Below, piece after piece: positions 45,730-55,190 of a DNA stretch of 64,000 bases. A model generated the notes under the pieces. The model was not told where the DNA came from, searched no databases, and saw nothing but the letters and a program-made list of their open reading frames with translations. Source of the stretch: JABMNT01 sp048262655 (lineage in GTDB: Bacteria; Pseudomonadota; Alphaproteobacteria; Rhodospirillales; Casp-alpha2); assembly GCA_048262655.1 (NCBI GenBank), contig JBLXEY010000003.1, positions 372,001 to 436,000 of the forward strand, in the 5' to 3' direction. Within the stretch, counting starts at the first letter, position 1. Each line of letters opens with the position of its first letter. Made by a program: the position numbers and the translations under genes.

Positions 45730-45870
45730 TATGGTTATGCTAACCAAGTAGCTGGTGAGGGAAGATATCGTTCAATAATCGGCTCTGCAAGACGAGAAAT
45801 AGGAGCTGTGTTGTCAGTTATTCATCGACCCTGTTATGGTTGGGCGGAATTTTAAGACGGAATCAATTCA

Positions 45871-46929
45871 TTGGCACAATATGACTTTTCACGCTGCAAT
45901 ATTCTTTTGGTTGAGGATAACCTCTATATCCGCAATGCGCTGGAAGATTTATTAAGGCACTTTAAGTTTGGTCGCGTTACGACTGCTGACAACGGCGAAG
46001 ATGCGATCGACTATCTTAAAACGATGAAATCAGCTGGGAATACCGGTCCTGATATTATCTTTTCGGATTTGGCGATGGCACCCATTAACGGGTTGCTCTT
46101 GCTGCGCTGGATCAGAGCATCAAAAGACTGCCCAAACCGGATGGTCCCTTTTCTCATGATCTCCGGTGCGGCTGACCGCGAATATGTCAATTCGGCGCGT
46201 GATCTTGGGGTCACCGAATTCATCGCCAAGCCATTTTCTGTGACCTCTGTTTACGAGCGTTTTCTGGAAGTTGTTGATTACCCAAGACAGTTTGTCACAA
46301 CACAAAACTATTTTGGGCCGGACCGGCGAAGAAAATCATTTGGTGCGCCGGACGGCGAAAGGCGCGAAAAAAGCGACGATGATGTTGTTATCGTCTACGC
46401 CGCTGATAAAAAGGTGAAGCCGGAAGCGCCAACGGATGTCTGGTACTGGCGCCTTCCAAACACACTTAAAGAAAAAGTGGCCAGTGGTGCCTTGGGCAGT
46501 AACGTCAAAGGCGAAGTTCCCATGGATCTGATTGAAGAAGCCGAAGCCGAACTGGAGCGAGCGGCCCTCGACTTTACGGTTTGGGCGCTTGAATACTTAT
46601 CGAAACTTTCTGATTTGTGTACAGAGGCTCTGTTAGAGCCAGGCCGTCGCGTCCGGCATTTTGGTGACATCCATGATCTGGCGCTCGAACTTCGGGGGCA
46701 GGGTGGAACCTTCGGTTATCCTTTGATTTCGACGTTTGGCAAAATGTTATACGACGTGACAATGGAAGGCTGCCGGGAAGATGATAAAGCCGTTGAAATC
46801 GTCAAATGCCATATTGATGCCATGCGTGCCGTTATTCGTGAAAAAGTCGGTGGTGATGGTGGTGATATCGGTCGGCAACTTCTGAAGGGCTTGCAGATGA
46901 GTATCGAGAAAATCGATACAGTGGATTAG
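45871..46929 (+). CDS. Response-regulator receiver protein with uncharacterised C-terminal region
   Basis: 352 residues. Receiver domain (1-125): acidic pair in LLVEDNLY, phospho-Asp in IIFSDLAMAP, Lys in FIAKPFSV. Then FGPDRRRKS and a ~200-residue region with a helical tail and no output domain I know. The start is TTG: an in-frame stop at 45853 leaves no upstream ATG and the next in-frame ATG is about 50 codons in, cutting the receiver. Low start strength may keep levels low. Likely a phospho-signalling adaptor. Confidence 0.8.
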   Translation: MAQYDFSRCNILLVEDNLYIRNALEDLLRHFKFGRVTTADNGEDAIDYLKTMKSAGNTGPDIIFSDLAMAPINGLLLLRWIRASKDCPNRMVPFLMISGAADREYVNSARDLGVTEFIAKPFSVTSVYERFLEVVDYPRQFVTTQNYFGPDRRRKSFGAPDGERREKSDDDVVIVYAADKKVKPEAPTDVWYWRLPNTLKEKVASGALGSNVKGEVPMDLIEEAEAELERAALDFTVWALEYLSKLSDLCTEALLEPGRRVRHFGDIHDLALELRGQGGTFGYPLISTFGKMLYDVTMEGCREDDKAVEIVKCHIDAMRAVIREKVGGDGGDIGRQLLKGLQMSIEKIDTVD

Positions 46930-46948
46930 GTTTGCGTTTGCTCGGCGA

Positions 46949-48085
46949 TTAACGGACACCCGTCAGCGTCTCATTGATGAGAAAGTCAACGACAGCTTTC
47001 AAAGCCTTTGATTTGTCGGCACCCTGAGATAACGCTGTTTCATATACAGCGCGTTGTCGGTGTGCACTTGTTCCCCGTGCCAGGATCACTTTGAGATGAT
47101 TAATTTCATTGCGACATCCAAGGGCATCGGCGTCTTCTGCGACCAGTTCAATAATTTCATCAATGAGTTCAGGTACAGGCACAGTCTCGCCAATGCCGAA
47201 GTCGACGAGCCCTTCATCCGTGCCGTAGCGTTGCGCGCGCCAGCGATTTTCGGCAATCAACATTGATGCATATTGTCGCCAGCGCTGATTTTTAAGTTTC
47301 AGGCGATAGAGCATCCTCAGCAGACAACTGAACAAGGCCGCGATTGAGGCTGCGTCATCGATGGATGTACAAACATCGGCGACCCGCATTTCAAGGGTTG
47401 GGTAACTGAGACTTGGCCGGATATCCCACCACAGTTTCGACGCATCTTCAATCAAGCCAGCATTGACGAGAGCACCGACATGTCGCTCGTAATCCGCATA
47501 AGAATCGAAGGTGTTGGGAAGGCCGGTCCGTGGCAGTTCATCAAATACACTCAACCGATACGACATCAGTCCCGTTTCTTCGCCCTGCCAAAACGGCGAC
47601 GAGGTGCTGAGTGCCAATATATGTGGTAAAAAATAGGTCACTTGATTAAGGAGATCGATGCGGAGTTCGTCATCATCTATCCCAACATGTACGTGCATAC
47701 CGCAGATGAGCAAGCGACGAACCACGGCTTGCAGATCATTGGCTAAAATGTTGTATCGCTCGCGGTCGGTATGATTTTGGTTTTGCCATTGGGAAAAAGG
47801 ATGGGTGGACGCGGCAATGATGGCACATCCATTCGCATCGGCGATTTCGCCAACCGTAGCTCGCAGTTCAGCCAGCTTTTCGCGGGCTTCGGGAACGGTT
47901 TGACAGACCGGGGTATTGCTTTCGATCTGTGATTTGAGGAACTCCGGTTTTACAAGGTTGGGAAGCCGGCGCTCGCATTCGGTGAAAATTTCCTGAGGCG
48001 GGTTGGCCGACAAATCACCCGTTTCGGGATCAACCAGCAAATACTCTTCTTCAATGCCAACGCTAAAACTTGGATTAAATCGCAT
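46949..48085 (-). CDS. YbdK-type carboxylate-amine ligase
   Basis: About 378 residues. GCS2-family glutamate-cysteine-ligase-like enzyme: FSVGIEEEYLLVD at the start, and HVHVGIDDDE later. YbdK proteins have weak gamma-glutamyl-cysteine ligase activity. The ATG at 48085 has AAGGA in front and avoids overlap; an upstream ATG at 48127 would overlap the amidohydrolase by 20 nt. Confidence 0.88.
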   Translation of the reverse strand: MRFNPSFSVGIEEEYLLVDPETGDLSANPPQEIFTECERRLPNLVKPEFLKSQIESNTPVCQTVPEAREKLAELRATVGEIADANGCAIIAASTHPFSQWQNQNHTDRERYNILANDLQAVVRRLLICGMHVHVGIDDDELRIDLLNQVTYFLPHILALSTSSPFWQGEETGLMSYRLSVFDELPRTGLPNTFDSYADYERHVGALVNAGLIEDASKLWWDIRPSLSYPTLEMRVADVCTSIDDAASIAALFSCLLRMLYRLKLKNQRWRQYASMLIAENRWRAQRYGTDEGLVDFGIGETVPVPELIDEIIELVAEDADALGCRNEINHLKVILARGTSAHRQRAVYETALSQGADKSKALKAVVDFLINETLTGVR

Positions 48086-48107
48086 GCACTGGGTCCTTCG
48101 CCGGTTG

Positions 48108-48920
48108 TTAATACTCCCGAGGTTCAAATAGGTTCGGGTCTTTCAGGATCTCCGTCAGATCTTCGCGCAAAATTTCAGCCCAGTCATCAACACCTTGCTG
48201 ATCTGCGACCTGATCTTGCCTGATTTCGATAACGCATGTGGCAAGCCCGGCTGTACCGGCGTGGATGTCTATTGTTGAGGCCATATCAAAGGCGGAATAG
48301 GGCTCGTTATCGCCGACCGTCAATCCACGCGCTTTCAAACGATCCATCAGCGGAACGGCCAGGCGAGGGTCTCGTTTCCAAAGAATCCCAACATCCCACG
48401 GGCGTTCTTGTGTGCCGAAATGCGGGGTGAAGCTATGAACCGAAAACAAGACAGGCGCCGGGCCTCGCTTCCATAAATGCGCCATACAATGGCCAATGGT
48501 GTCATGATAAGGATCGTAAAGGGCTTCAATCCTCTGCTCAATCTCACGTTCTGATAAATTTTGGTTGGCGGGAATAAGGGTTCCATCACTCAGTTCCGGA
48601 ACTGATTGGGGATGCCCAGGCGGACGATTGAGGTCAATAACCAAACGGGAAAATCCCGCCAGAACGGCCGTTGCATCAAGGGTTCGAGACAGAATACGGG
48701 TCAGAGCTTCCGCACCAATATCATAAGCAATGTGTCGGTCAAATTCCGCTGCAGAGATACCCAGGTCAGCCAACTTTACCGGTACTCGACGACTGGCATG
48801 GTCACAAATAAGTAACATTTGTGACTGTCCCTGCGGATTGATGATCTCAAAAGGTGCCGGGTCGTGTGCGCTTAACAACGATGCGGCCCCGGTTGGAAAT
48901 TTAATAATTTCTGCGTCCAT
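48108..48920 (-). CDS. N-formylglutamate amidohydrolase family protein
   Basis: 270 residues. LLICDHASRRVPVKLADLG opening, HIAYDIGAEALTRILSR, and FSVHSFTP with the metal-binding His. Hydrolyses N-formyl-glutamate in histidine breakdown, or related amides. Pairs with the YbdK-type ligase in an operon, a combination seen in other alphaproteobacteria. Confidence 0.88.
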   Translation of the reverse strand: MDAEIIKFPTGAASLLSAHDPAPFEIINPQGQSQMLLICDHASRRVPVKLADLGISAAEFDRHIAYDIGAEALTRILSRTLDATAVLAGFSRLVIDLNRPPGHPQSVPELSDGTLIPANQNLSEREIEQRIEALYDPYHDTIGHCMAHLWKRGPAPVLFSVHSFTPHFGTQERPWDVGILWKRDPRLAVPLMDRLKARGLTVGDNEPYSAFDMASTIDIHAGTAGLATCVIEIRQDQVADQQGVDDWAEILREDLTEILKDPNLFEPREY

Positions 48921-49028
48921 TATCGCACTATAACCGATCCCACCGTTGCGTCGAGTCTGTGATTCACCACTTGAGTTTACCCTCGGGATTGCCTAATCCG
49001 GGTGCCCAGAGAGAAAATGGAGTTTTGA

Positions 49029-49250
49029 GTGAGCCGGCAAAAATATATCGAATCGCCTTGCAACAGTATTTGCACGATGGATGCAAAATCGGGCTATTGC
49101 CTTGGCTGTTGGCGAACTGCTGAGGAAATCGCCAATTGGCGAGCTGCAAACAATAACTGGAAAAGCGCATTGCTCAAAAAACTCAATGCCCGCCGGGAAA
49201 TGAATGGTGGCAGGCCCCGCCGCTTAACGGCACGCAAACGTCGCTCCTGA
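49029..49250 (+). CDS. DUF1289 small cysteine protein
   Basis: 73 residues: ESPCNSICTMDAKSGYCLGC and WRTAEEIANW, the DUF1289 pattern of four conserved cysteines, with a basic tail. GTG start. Function unknown; some members are Fe-S or zinc candidates. Confidence 0.85.
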   Translation: MSRQKYIESPCNSICTMDAKSGYCLGCWRTAEEIANWRAANNNWKSALLKKLNARREMNGGRPRRLTARKRRS

Positions 49251-49263
49251 TAAAAACGAAATA

Positions 49264-49287
49264 GCGCCGTGGGTGATCCAGCGGCGC
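49264..49287. terminator. Hairpin between the DUF1289 and glyoxalase genes
   Basis: GCGCCG / CGGCGC arms with inner TGG/CCA pairing; a T-rich stretch follows on the minus strand. Probably ends transcripts of the two convergent genes. Confidence 0.5.
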
Positions 49288-49328
49288 CATTCATCAGGTT
49301 TCCAGTAAGTGTCTGATTTACGACAGCT

Positions 49329-49748
49329 CTACCAGGTTCCCGTATTTTCCATTGACGCCCAAGGCTCTGCGGGCGGCAGCGCATCACCGTCTTGCAGAAG
49401 TTCTATCGATATGCCGTCGGGAGACTTGAGAAAAGCCATCCGACCATCGCGTGGGGGGCGATTAATGACCACACCGGCATCTTGCATTTTTTGACACAGG
49501 TCATAAATATTTTCGACCAGATACGCCAAATGCCCAAAGTTGCGGCCACCGGTATAGACTTCCGGGTCCCAGTTATATGTTAGCTCGATTGAGCATTCCG
49601 GGTTTTCATCGGCACCCAGAAAGACGTTGGTATAACGACCTTTCTCGCTATCAATGCGGCGGGTTTCTTTTAAACCGAGTTTGTTGCAGTAAAAATCAAG
49701 AGATTCATCAAGGTCGGTGACACGCACCATGGTATGATAATAACGCAT
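49329..49748 (-). CDS. gloA: Glyoxalase I (lactoylglutathione lyase)
   Basis: 139 residues. MRYYHTMVRVTDLDESLDFY at the start with the metal His5, Glu in CSIELTYN, His in NFGHLAYLV and Glu in GISIELLQ, the four metal ligands. Converts the methylglyoxal-glutathione hemithioacetal to S-lactoylglutathione. Confidence 0.93.
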   Translation of the reverse strand: MRYYHTMVRVTDLDESLDFYCNKLGLKETRRIDSEKGRYTNVFLGADENPECSIELTYNWDPEVYTGGRNFGHLAYLVENIYDLCQKMQDAGVVINRPPRDGRMAFLKSPDGISIELLQDGDALPPAEPWASMENTGTW

Positions 49749-49871
49749 AAAAAATTCCTTTCCCTATTAGAAGCAAAATAATAAGGGATAGACGGTTAAG
49801 ACACCAGCCGGGCAGATTGGTATTTGTTAAAATTTATCGTGAACCGCGTGTGCCGATGGGTTTCCATGCGT

Positions 49872-50870
49872 TCAGGGCTGTCGCGCTGGCTCATAGGCAG
49901 CGCGCCAGAGCTTCAGGAGTGATGTCTCACCAAACTGATGCCCATACTGGCGAATGGCTATTCTGATTGCCGTGCGTTGTTGCTTCGTGCTGAGCGGAGG
50001 GTGGTCCTGTGGGGCTAATTCTGTCGCCATTGCCTGATAGAAATCCGCTTTAGTGTTCAAGGCGGCCGAAGCACCGCAACTCTGCAGAAGCTTCTGGAAT
50101 TTATTGAACTTTTCCAAATCAAATTTGGCAAGTCCGCCGGCAAGATCGCGAACAGGGTGCGGCGGGTAGAATGCCAAAACCGGCACCCATCCGTCTTCAA
50201 CGGGGATCGTTGCTGCGTGGGTTCGTTTGTGTGACAGCAATCGTTCGGAAAGGTGGGTATGGGGCCCTAAAGGTGTTTCCTCCAGCGGGTCTGGTATGTC
50301 TTGATAGACCTCGATTGATGCTATTTTTGTTTGGAAGACGCGGTCAGGGTTTACCGCTTTGATCCGGGCTTCTAGGGGAACATCTTTCGAAAACAGATTG
50401 CGGCCCAGGTGTGTGCGCAGGTTGGAAATAAGCTGCGGGTCATCTGTGCGGATGCAAGCATCCAGATGGGGAACACCCAAGCCTAAATCAAATAAAACCT
50501 GTGATGGATCAGATGTCGTGCGCTGCGAGTGATGACCCTCAACTTCTGCAATACCAGTTCTGTGTGCCAAACGCGCTTCTTCTGTCGGCAGCAGGACCAA
50601 AACGCCCTGGGTCCAGGCGGTCGGCAGTGTCGATAGGCCTTCATAGGCCAACAAACGCATTTGATCATTTTGCGCGATGCTAAGGCGGCCTTTCGGGGTC
50701 TCGGCAGATAGGTGGTCCGGGCTTTCGCTGATGTGTGCAGGCTGGTCCCCATCATGAAAAAATTCAGCAAGAGCGCCAAAGGTGCCGATGCTCCAGCTCG
50801 TTTCGGGGTCCTTCAGGGCGTCTTTGAGAACCTCAAAAACATCGAATAAGGGATCAGGCATTGCGTTCAT
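49872..50870 (-). CDS. Conserved protein of unknown function co-translated with Ada-like protein
   Basis: 332 residues, cytosolic, no helices or signal. A central stretch reads LFDLGLGVPHLDACIRTDDP; no catalytic motif known to me. May belong to an uncharacterised DUF family of alphaproteobacteria. Its ATG overlaps the stop of the Ada-like gene by 4 nt, so the two are made together. A second in-frame ATG at 50861 is possible. Confidence 0.65.
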   Translation of the reverse strand: MNAMPDPLFDVFEVLKDALKDPETSWSIGTFGALAEFFHDGDQPAHISESPDHLSAETPKGRLSIAQNDQMRLLAYEGLSTLPTAWTQGVLVLLPTEEARLAHRTGIAEVEGHHSQRTTSDPSQVLFDLGLGVPHLDACIRTDDPQLISNLRTHLGRNLFSKDVPLEARIKAVNPDRVFQTKIASIEVYQDIPDPLEETPLGPHTHLSERLLSHKRTHAATIPVEDGWVPVLAFYPPHPVRDLAGGLAKFDLEKFNKFQKLLQSCGASAALNTKADFYQAMATELAPQDHPPLSTKQQRTAIRIAIRQYGHQFGETSLLKLWRAAYEPARQP

Positions 50871-51865
50871 TCGGGGGTAACAGGGGTTGGCTGTGCTGCA
50901 AATCGGGAGGCCTCCGGGGCTTCATTCATGGCGGCCTCGAATGCCAATAGGGCTTTCTTTCGCTCCGTTCCCCAACGGTACCCGCTCACGGCACCGCTGT
51001 CGCGTATGACCCGATGGCACGGAATGAGGACGCCAATGCGATTGGCACCACAAGCGTTCCCGACCGCACGCGCGGCCCGCGTTCCTGTTCCTAGTTTATC
51101 CGAAAGGTTCCCATACGTGGTAACACAGCCAACGGGAATTTTTAGCAACGCTTCCCAAACGCGCACTTGATAGGTCGTGCCACGCAAGAAGACAGATATG
51201 GTTTCGTTGGTGCTTTTTGATGCGCCAAGGGCAAAGATTGTCTTGAGAGCCTGAACGCCTGTCTGTGGATCGGCTGTCCAGTTGGCCTGATCCCAACCTT
51301 GCTTTTGTTCAGCCAGACATGCGTCATAATTTCCATTTATCACAAATGATAAACCGGTCAGGCCCCGTTCATTCGCGACCACCAGACATTCGCCAAAGGG
51401 TGTTGGATGAAATGCATATTGAAACGCGAGACCGGCACCACGAGACTTGTATTCTCCCGGTGTGACCTGTTGTAAATTTATAAATAAGTCGTGCAGTCGC
51501 CCCGGGCCGGATAAACCCACGTCGAACGTTGCGTCAAGAACACTCGCCGAAGCGGCAAGCCGTTTTTTCGCATCGGCTAATGTCAAATGCTGTAGAAATT
51601 TTTTTGGACTGATTCCGACCCAGCGCGTAAACAGGCGCTGAAAATGAAACTCGCTTAATCCGACTTGGCTTGCGATCAAGGCCAATTCTGGTTGCTCAAG
51701 CCGGTTATCCATCAGATATCGAATTGTTTGCGCGATACGATCATAATCGCGTGGGTCCTGATCCGCGGACGGATTAACGTTTGGAGCGGGCTTTGCTGTG
51801 GATAAAGAAGTCATCGTTCCTTGTAACATGGTCTTTTGGCAATTGGCGAGGGCAGGTGTCGTCAT
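50867..51865 (-). CDS. Ada-like AraC-HTH / O6-methylguanine-DNA methyltransferase fusion
   Basis: 332 residues. An AraC-type helix-turn-helix region (~40-145; LALIASQVGLSEFHFQRLF) and a methyltransferase domain with acceptor Cys ~283 in IPCHRVIRDSGAVSGYRWG. The N-terminal zinc/Cys domain of E. coli Ada, which senses methyl phosphotriesters, is missing; this AraC-MGMT form is common in proteobacteria. Repairs alkylated guanine and may activate its own operon. Confidence 0.9.
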   Translation of the reverse strand: MTTPALANCQKTMLQGTMTSLSTAKPAPNVNPSADQDPRDYDRIAQTIRYLMDNRLEQPELALIASQVGLSEFHFQRLFTRWVGISPKKFLQHLTLADAKKRLAASASVLDATFDVGLSGPGRLHDLFINLQQVTPGEYKSRGAGLAFQYAFHPTPFGECLVVANERGLTGLSFVINGNYDACLAEQKQGWDQANWTADPQTGVQALKTIFALGASKSTNETISVFLRGTTYQVRVWEALLKIPVGCVTTYGNLSDKLGTGTRAARAVGNACGANRIGVLIPCHRVIRDSGAVSGYRWGTERKKALLAFEAAMNEAPEASRFAAQPTPVTPE

Positions 51866-51974
51866 CGAAATCTCCAGGTTCTGATCTAAAATAAGAACCT
51901 AGATGGAAAGCGCATGCACGCTCCACCCGATTGTTGCGCTGTCCTCTGAAGATTGTTTCTGAAGTGCTGTGAAC

Positions 51975-53003
51975 CTAAGAGGGAGTTTTTGCGCGTAGTG
52001 TTTTGATGATTTCGCCCAGGATTGAAATGGCGATTTCAGCAGGTGTCGAGGCACCGATATGAAGTCCGACCGGTCCGTTAATCCGAGCCAGTGTTGGTTC
52101 ATCAAAGCCGTATTCGGATAGCCGACCGAGCCGTCCCGCGTGGTTTTTGCGGCTCCCCAAGGCGCCTAAATAGAAGGCTGGAGACTTCAACGCTTCAACA
52201 AGTGCCGGATCATCAAGTTTTGGATCGTGGCATAAAGCGACGACGGCGGTACGCCGATCTGGTGCGAGCGATTTTATCGCCTCGGCCGGCATGCGCCTGT
52301 CAATGTCGAACCCTGGAAAGCGATCAGCACTGGCCCAGCCATCGCGCGGATCAATAAGGGTGACTTCATAGCCGGTTTGTTCCGCCAATATCGAAAGCGG
52401 TTGGGCAATGTGAACTGCGCCAATGATGAGCAGGCGAAGCGGCGGTAAAAAGGGCCTGACGAAAACGGAGGGGCCGCCTTCGGCTTCAACGGTTATGGGA
52501 CGACCTTGATCCAATGCATGTTTTACATTGTCCGGGGCTGATCGAGCGGTCGTTTGTTCGATCAACTCAGGTTCGCCACCGTTAAGATCGATTGACAGGG
52601 CAACATCGGCTTTCTGTTCTGTCAACTCCAGCAAATGCTTCAGAATTGCGTGAGCCGTTTCTGTTACGGAAAATACGTGGACAGAGACTTTGCCTCCACA
52701 GGCTAATCCTGCCCCTGTCGCCTGCTCATCAGAGACCGCGAACTGCAGGTTCGTCGATGATTGCGCACGCATCAGCCCTAATGCTTGCGTTGCGACCTCG
52801 CCTTCGATACAGCCACCTGAAACAGAACCAACGAAGGCTCCTTGATCATTAATGGCCAGAAAACTGCCGACAGGACGGGGGGCTGAACCCCAGGTTTGGG
52901 TCACGCAGGCAATCGCTGTCTTGTGACCGCCTTCGATCCACGTAAGGGCGGTACGAATGCACCCAATGTCGTCATGGTGATTATTTGAAAGAGATTGTGT
53001 CAT
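51975..53003 (-). CDS. XdhC-family molybdoenzyme maturation factor
   Basis: About 342 residues from the ATG at 53003; the open frame upstream overlaps the divergent gene and is unlikely to be used. CVTQTWGSAPRPVGSFLAI and GSVSGGCIEGEV start the XdhC_CoxI domain; a Rossmann part follows (RLLIIGAVHIAQPL). It protects and inserts sulfurated molybdenum cofactor into xanthine-dehydrogenase-type enzymes. No such enzyme is encoded in this window. Confidence 0.87.
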   Translation of the reverse strand: MTQSLSNNHHDDIGCIRTALTWIEGGHKTAIACVTQTWGSAPRPVGSFLAINDQGAFVGSVSGGCIEGEVATQALGLMRAQSSTNLQFAVSDEQATGAGLACGGKVSVHVFSVTETAHAILKHLLELTEQKADVALSIDLNGGEPELIEQTTARSAPDNVKHALDQGRPITVEAEGGPSVFVRPFLPPLRLLIIGAVHIAQPLSILAEQTGYEVTLIDPRDGWASADRFPGFDIDRRMPAEAIKSLAPDRRTAVVALCHDPKLDDPALVEALKSPAFYLGALGSRKNHAGRLGRLSEYGFDEPTLARINGPVGLHIGASTPAEIAISILGEIIKTLRAKTPS

Positions 53004-53095
53004 GGGTACAGTATATAAGTGGAGCCATGACGTTGGCACGATTTGTTTTACGTCCCGAGGATAAAAAAAGGCAACGGGGTCAAATGGGAGCGGAT

Positions 53096-53674
53096 ATGTC
53101 ATATAAAGTAGCCGGAATTCTGTTGGCAGGCGGGCTGTCGCGCCGGTCCGGCTCAACCAACAAGTTATTGGCGTCAATAGATGGGACGGTCATGATTCGC
53201 GCATCGCTACAAGCAATGACGGACAGCCACTGTGCACCGATATATGTTGTTACCGGTCATCAGGCCTCTCTGTTGCGGGCAACCCTGGCAGATGAACCCG
53301 TTTCATTCGTCCATAATGATGTCTATTCAGAGGGGATGTCCTCATCGATCCGGGCCGGGATAAACGCGGTTGCCAGCGATACGGATGCGGTTGTCATTGG
53401 CTTGGGAGATATGCCGCATCTCTTACCCGCCACGATCACTCAATTGATTGAGGCCTATTCTCCAGAAACCGGGGCTGATATTTGTATTCCCGAATATGAA
53501 GGCAAGCCTGGAAATCCTGTGCTGTTTGGCCGTCGTTTCTTTGGGCAACTTGGCAAATTGACAGGCGATACCGGCGGAAAACCGATTGTGCGTTCGAATG
53601 CGGCCTTTTGCCTTCGGGTTCCGGTAAATGACCCGGGCATTCATATCGATCACGATCAAATTGACGGTCTTTGA
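53096..53674 (+). CDS. mocA: MocA-type molybdenum cofactor cytidylyltransferase
   Basis: About 192 residues. Nucleotidyltransferase start GILLAGGLSRRSGSTNKLLA, then VIGLGDMPHLLPATI and EYEGKPGNPVLFGR. Uses CTP or GTP and molybdopterin to form the dinucleotide cofactor. GGGAG five bases ahead of the ATG at 53096 picks that start over 53084 or 52985. Divergent from xdhC. Confidence 0.85.
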   Translation: MSYKVAGILLAGGLSRRSGSTNKLLASIDGTVMIRASLQAMTDSHCAPIYVVTGHQASLLRATLADEPVSFVHNDVYSEGMSSSIRAGINAVASDTDAVVIGLGDMPHLLPATITQLIEAYSPETGADICIPEYEGKPGNPVLFGRRFFGQLGKLTGDTGGKPIVRSNAAFCLRVPVNDPGIHIDHDQIDGL

Positions 53675-53686
53675 CGCGGCAGATAT

Positions 53687-55084
53687 TTAGGGGATTGAAT
53701 AAAGGTCACTCTCAACCCCCAAATAACTGTCCCAGGCGAACCAGTAGCTAATGTGACCTGGAACGCGCGCTTTCTTGTTTCCAGCGCTATCAATAAGGGC
53801 TGCTTCCGTGACCCGCCAACTTCCTTTGCTATCGGGCAACGTGCCGTCGCTATTTGGCTGCCCAAACTCGATGCTGCCCCGTTCATAGGCGCGAACGGTT
53901 CGGGTCGCAGCATCACCGATCAGAACAATATTTTTAGACCCGATACGATCATTGATCACTGATGCATCTGCAAAAGCACGAATGGGCCATGCTTTTGCAG
54001 CGCCAAAATCACGAATGCCAAAGACATAGTCTTTGCGTTTCAATTCTTTTTCGTTGCGAACAACAACCGGGAACATCAGATCTGGACTGGAAAAATAATC
54101 ATTATACACGGCACCGGAACTATAATCTCGGGCGTGGCCGGTTTCGATGGATAACACAGTTGTCTTGGGGTTTTCAGCGCGCCATTTCTTCCACGACGTT
54201 ATAGCAACAGGCCGCATTTTAAGCTGAATACCTGTGTCTTTCAGCGGGCCAGACACGGGCTCGCCGGTGAATTGGTTCCACAAACTGTCTGTTTCACGAT
54301 CAAACATCAATTTGTTGGACCGATATAGTAATCCGGACGATCCAAATACCAGAGGCGATTTTCGCCCTTCAATCTGTGTTTCAAACAGAATACCAGCGCC
54401 GCAAAGGGTGCAGTATGCGAGGGCAACAGGAACCCCTCCTATGGTTTCGTTAAACATCTCGTGCCATCCCATAATCCTCAGGGGATAGGCCCGGGCATCA
54501 CCATTGATCTCGACACCAAAAACCAGATCATCGTCCAGCATGTAGGTGGCTTCGGTTGATTCAATTAAGTCCGGGTCATCAAGAGATGGAATGCCATCCA
54601 CTCTGACACCTCCCCAGACAATTTCCTCGAAACGAATCCCTAGGTTTTCCGGCAATGACTTGTCGGCTGCCAGAAAGCGCATGAAGTTGGGATCAATACG
54701 ATTGTAAATTTTTAGTTTAAGTGTCCAGTAACTCTGATGAGGTGCGATTTCAGGGTGATCTTCCTGCCACTCCATGGCGTCGCGCCAATTGCTAACGGGC
54801 TTTTCCGTCAACTCGGATATGGTTTTTAGGATTTCAAGATCGTTTTGTCGGTAGCGGTAGGCAAGAATCAGCGCCGCAATGACATCTTTCTGACCGCGGG
54901 CTTTAAAGGCGTTTAGGGCTTCCTGTTTTTTGTCTGTTTTACCAAAAACAATTGCGTCGCTGTACTTTTCCATATCTTCGTCAGAGATTTCGAGTGCTTG
55001 GACAGAGCCCGACAATGGCATAAAAACAAACAGGGCAAGCAGGATGAAGGCGGTAAACCGGATGGATCGAGACATTAAAGACAC
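53687..55084 (-). CDS. Exported DUF3179-domain protein
   Basis: 465 residues with a signal peptide (FILLALFVFMPLSGSVQA). DUF3179 pattern: ARAYPLRIMGWHEMFNETIG, AYCTLCGAGI, and SGLLYRSNKLMFDRETDSLW. Function unknown; the CTLC cysteines are conserved. An in-frame ATG three codons in is an alternative start. Confidence 0.85.
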   Translation of the reverse strand: MSLMSRSIRFTAFILLALFVFMPLSGSVQALEISDEDMEKYSDAIVFGKTDKKQEALNAFKARGQKDVIAALILAYRYRQNDLEILKTISELTEKPVSNWRDAMEWQEDHPEIAPHQSYWTLKLKIYNRIDPNFMRFLAADKSLPENLGIRFEEIVWGGVRVDGIPSLDDPDLIESTEATYMLDDDLVFGVEINGDARAYPLRIMGWHEMFNETIGGVPVALAYCTLCGAGILFETQIEGRKSPLVFGSSGLLYRSNKLMFDRETDSLWNQFTGEPVSGPLKDTGIQLKMRPVAITSWKKWRAENPKTTVLSIETGHARDYSSGAVYNDYFSSPDLMFPVVVRNEKELKRKDYVFGIRDFGAAKAWPIRAFADASVINDRIGSKNIVLIGDAATRTVRAYERGSIEFGQPNSDGTLPDSKGSWRVTEAALIDSAGNKKARVPGHISYWFAWDSYLGVESDLYSIP

Positions 55085-55190
55085 CTTTTGCAGAAACCTG
55101 AGACAAATTATATGTTTGAGATGTTTAGGTTATAGGCAAAAACCCTGACGACAAATAACGTTCAGATAAAAGAATTGTGAAGTCTCTGGT

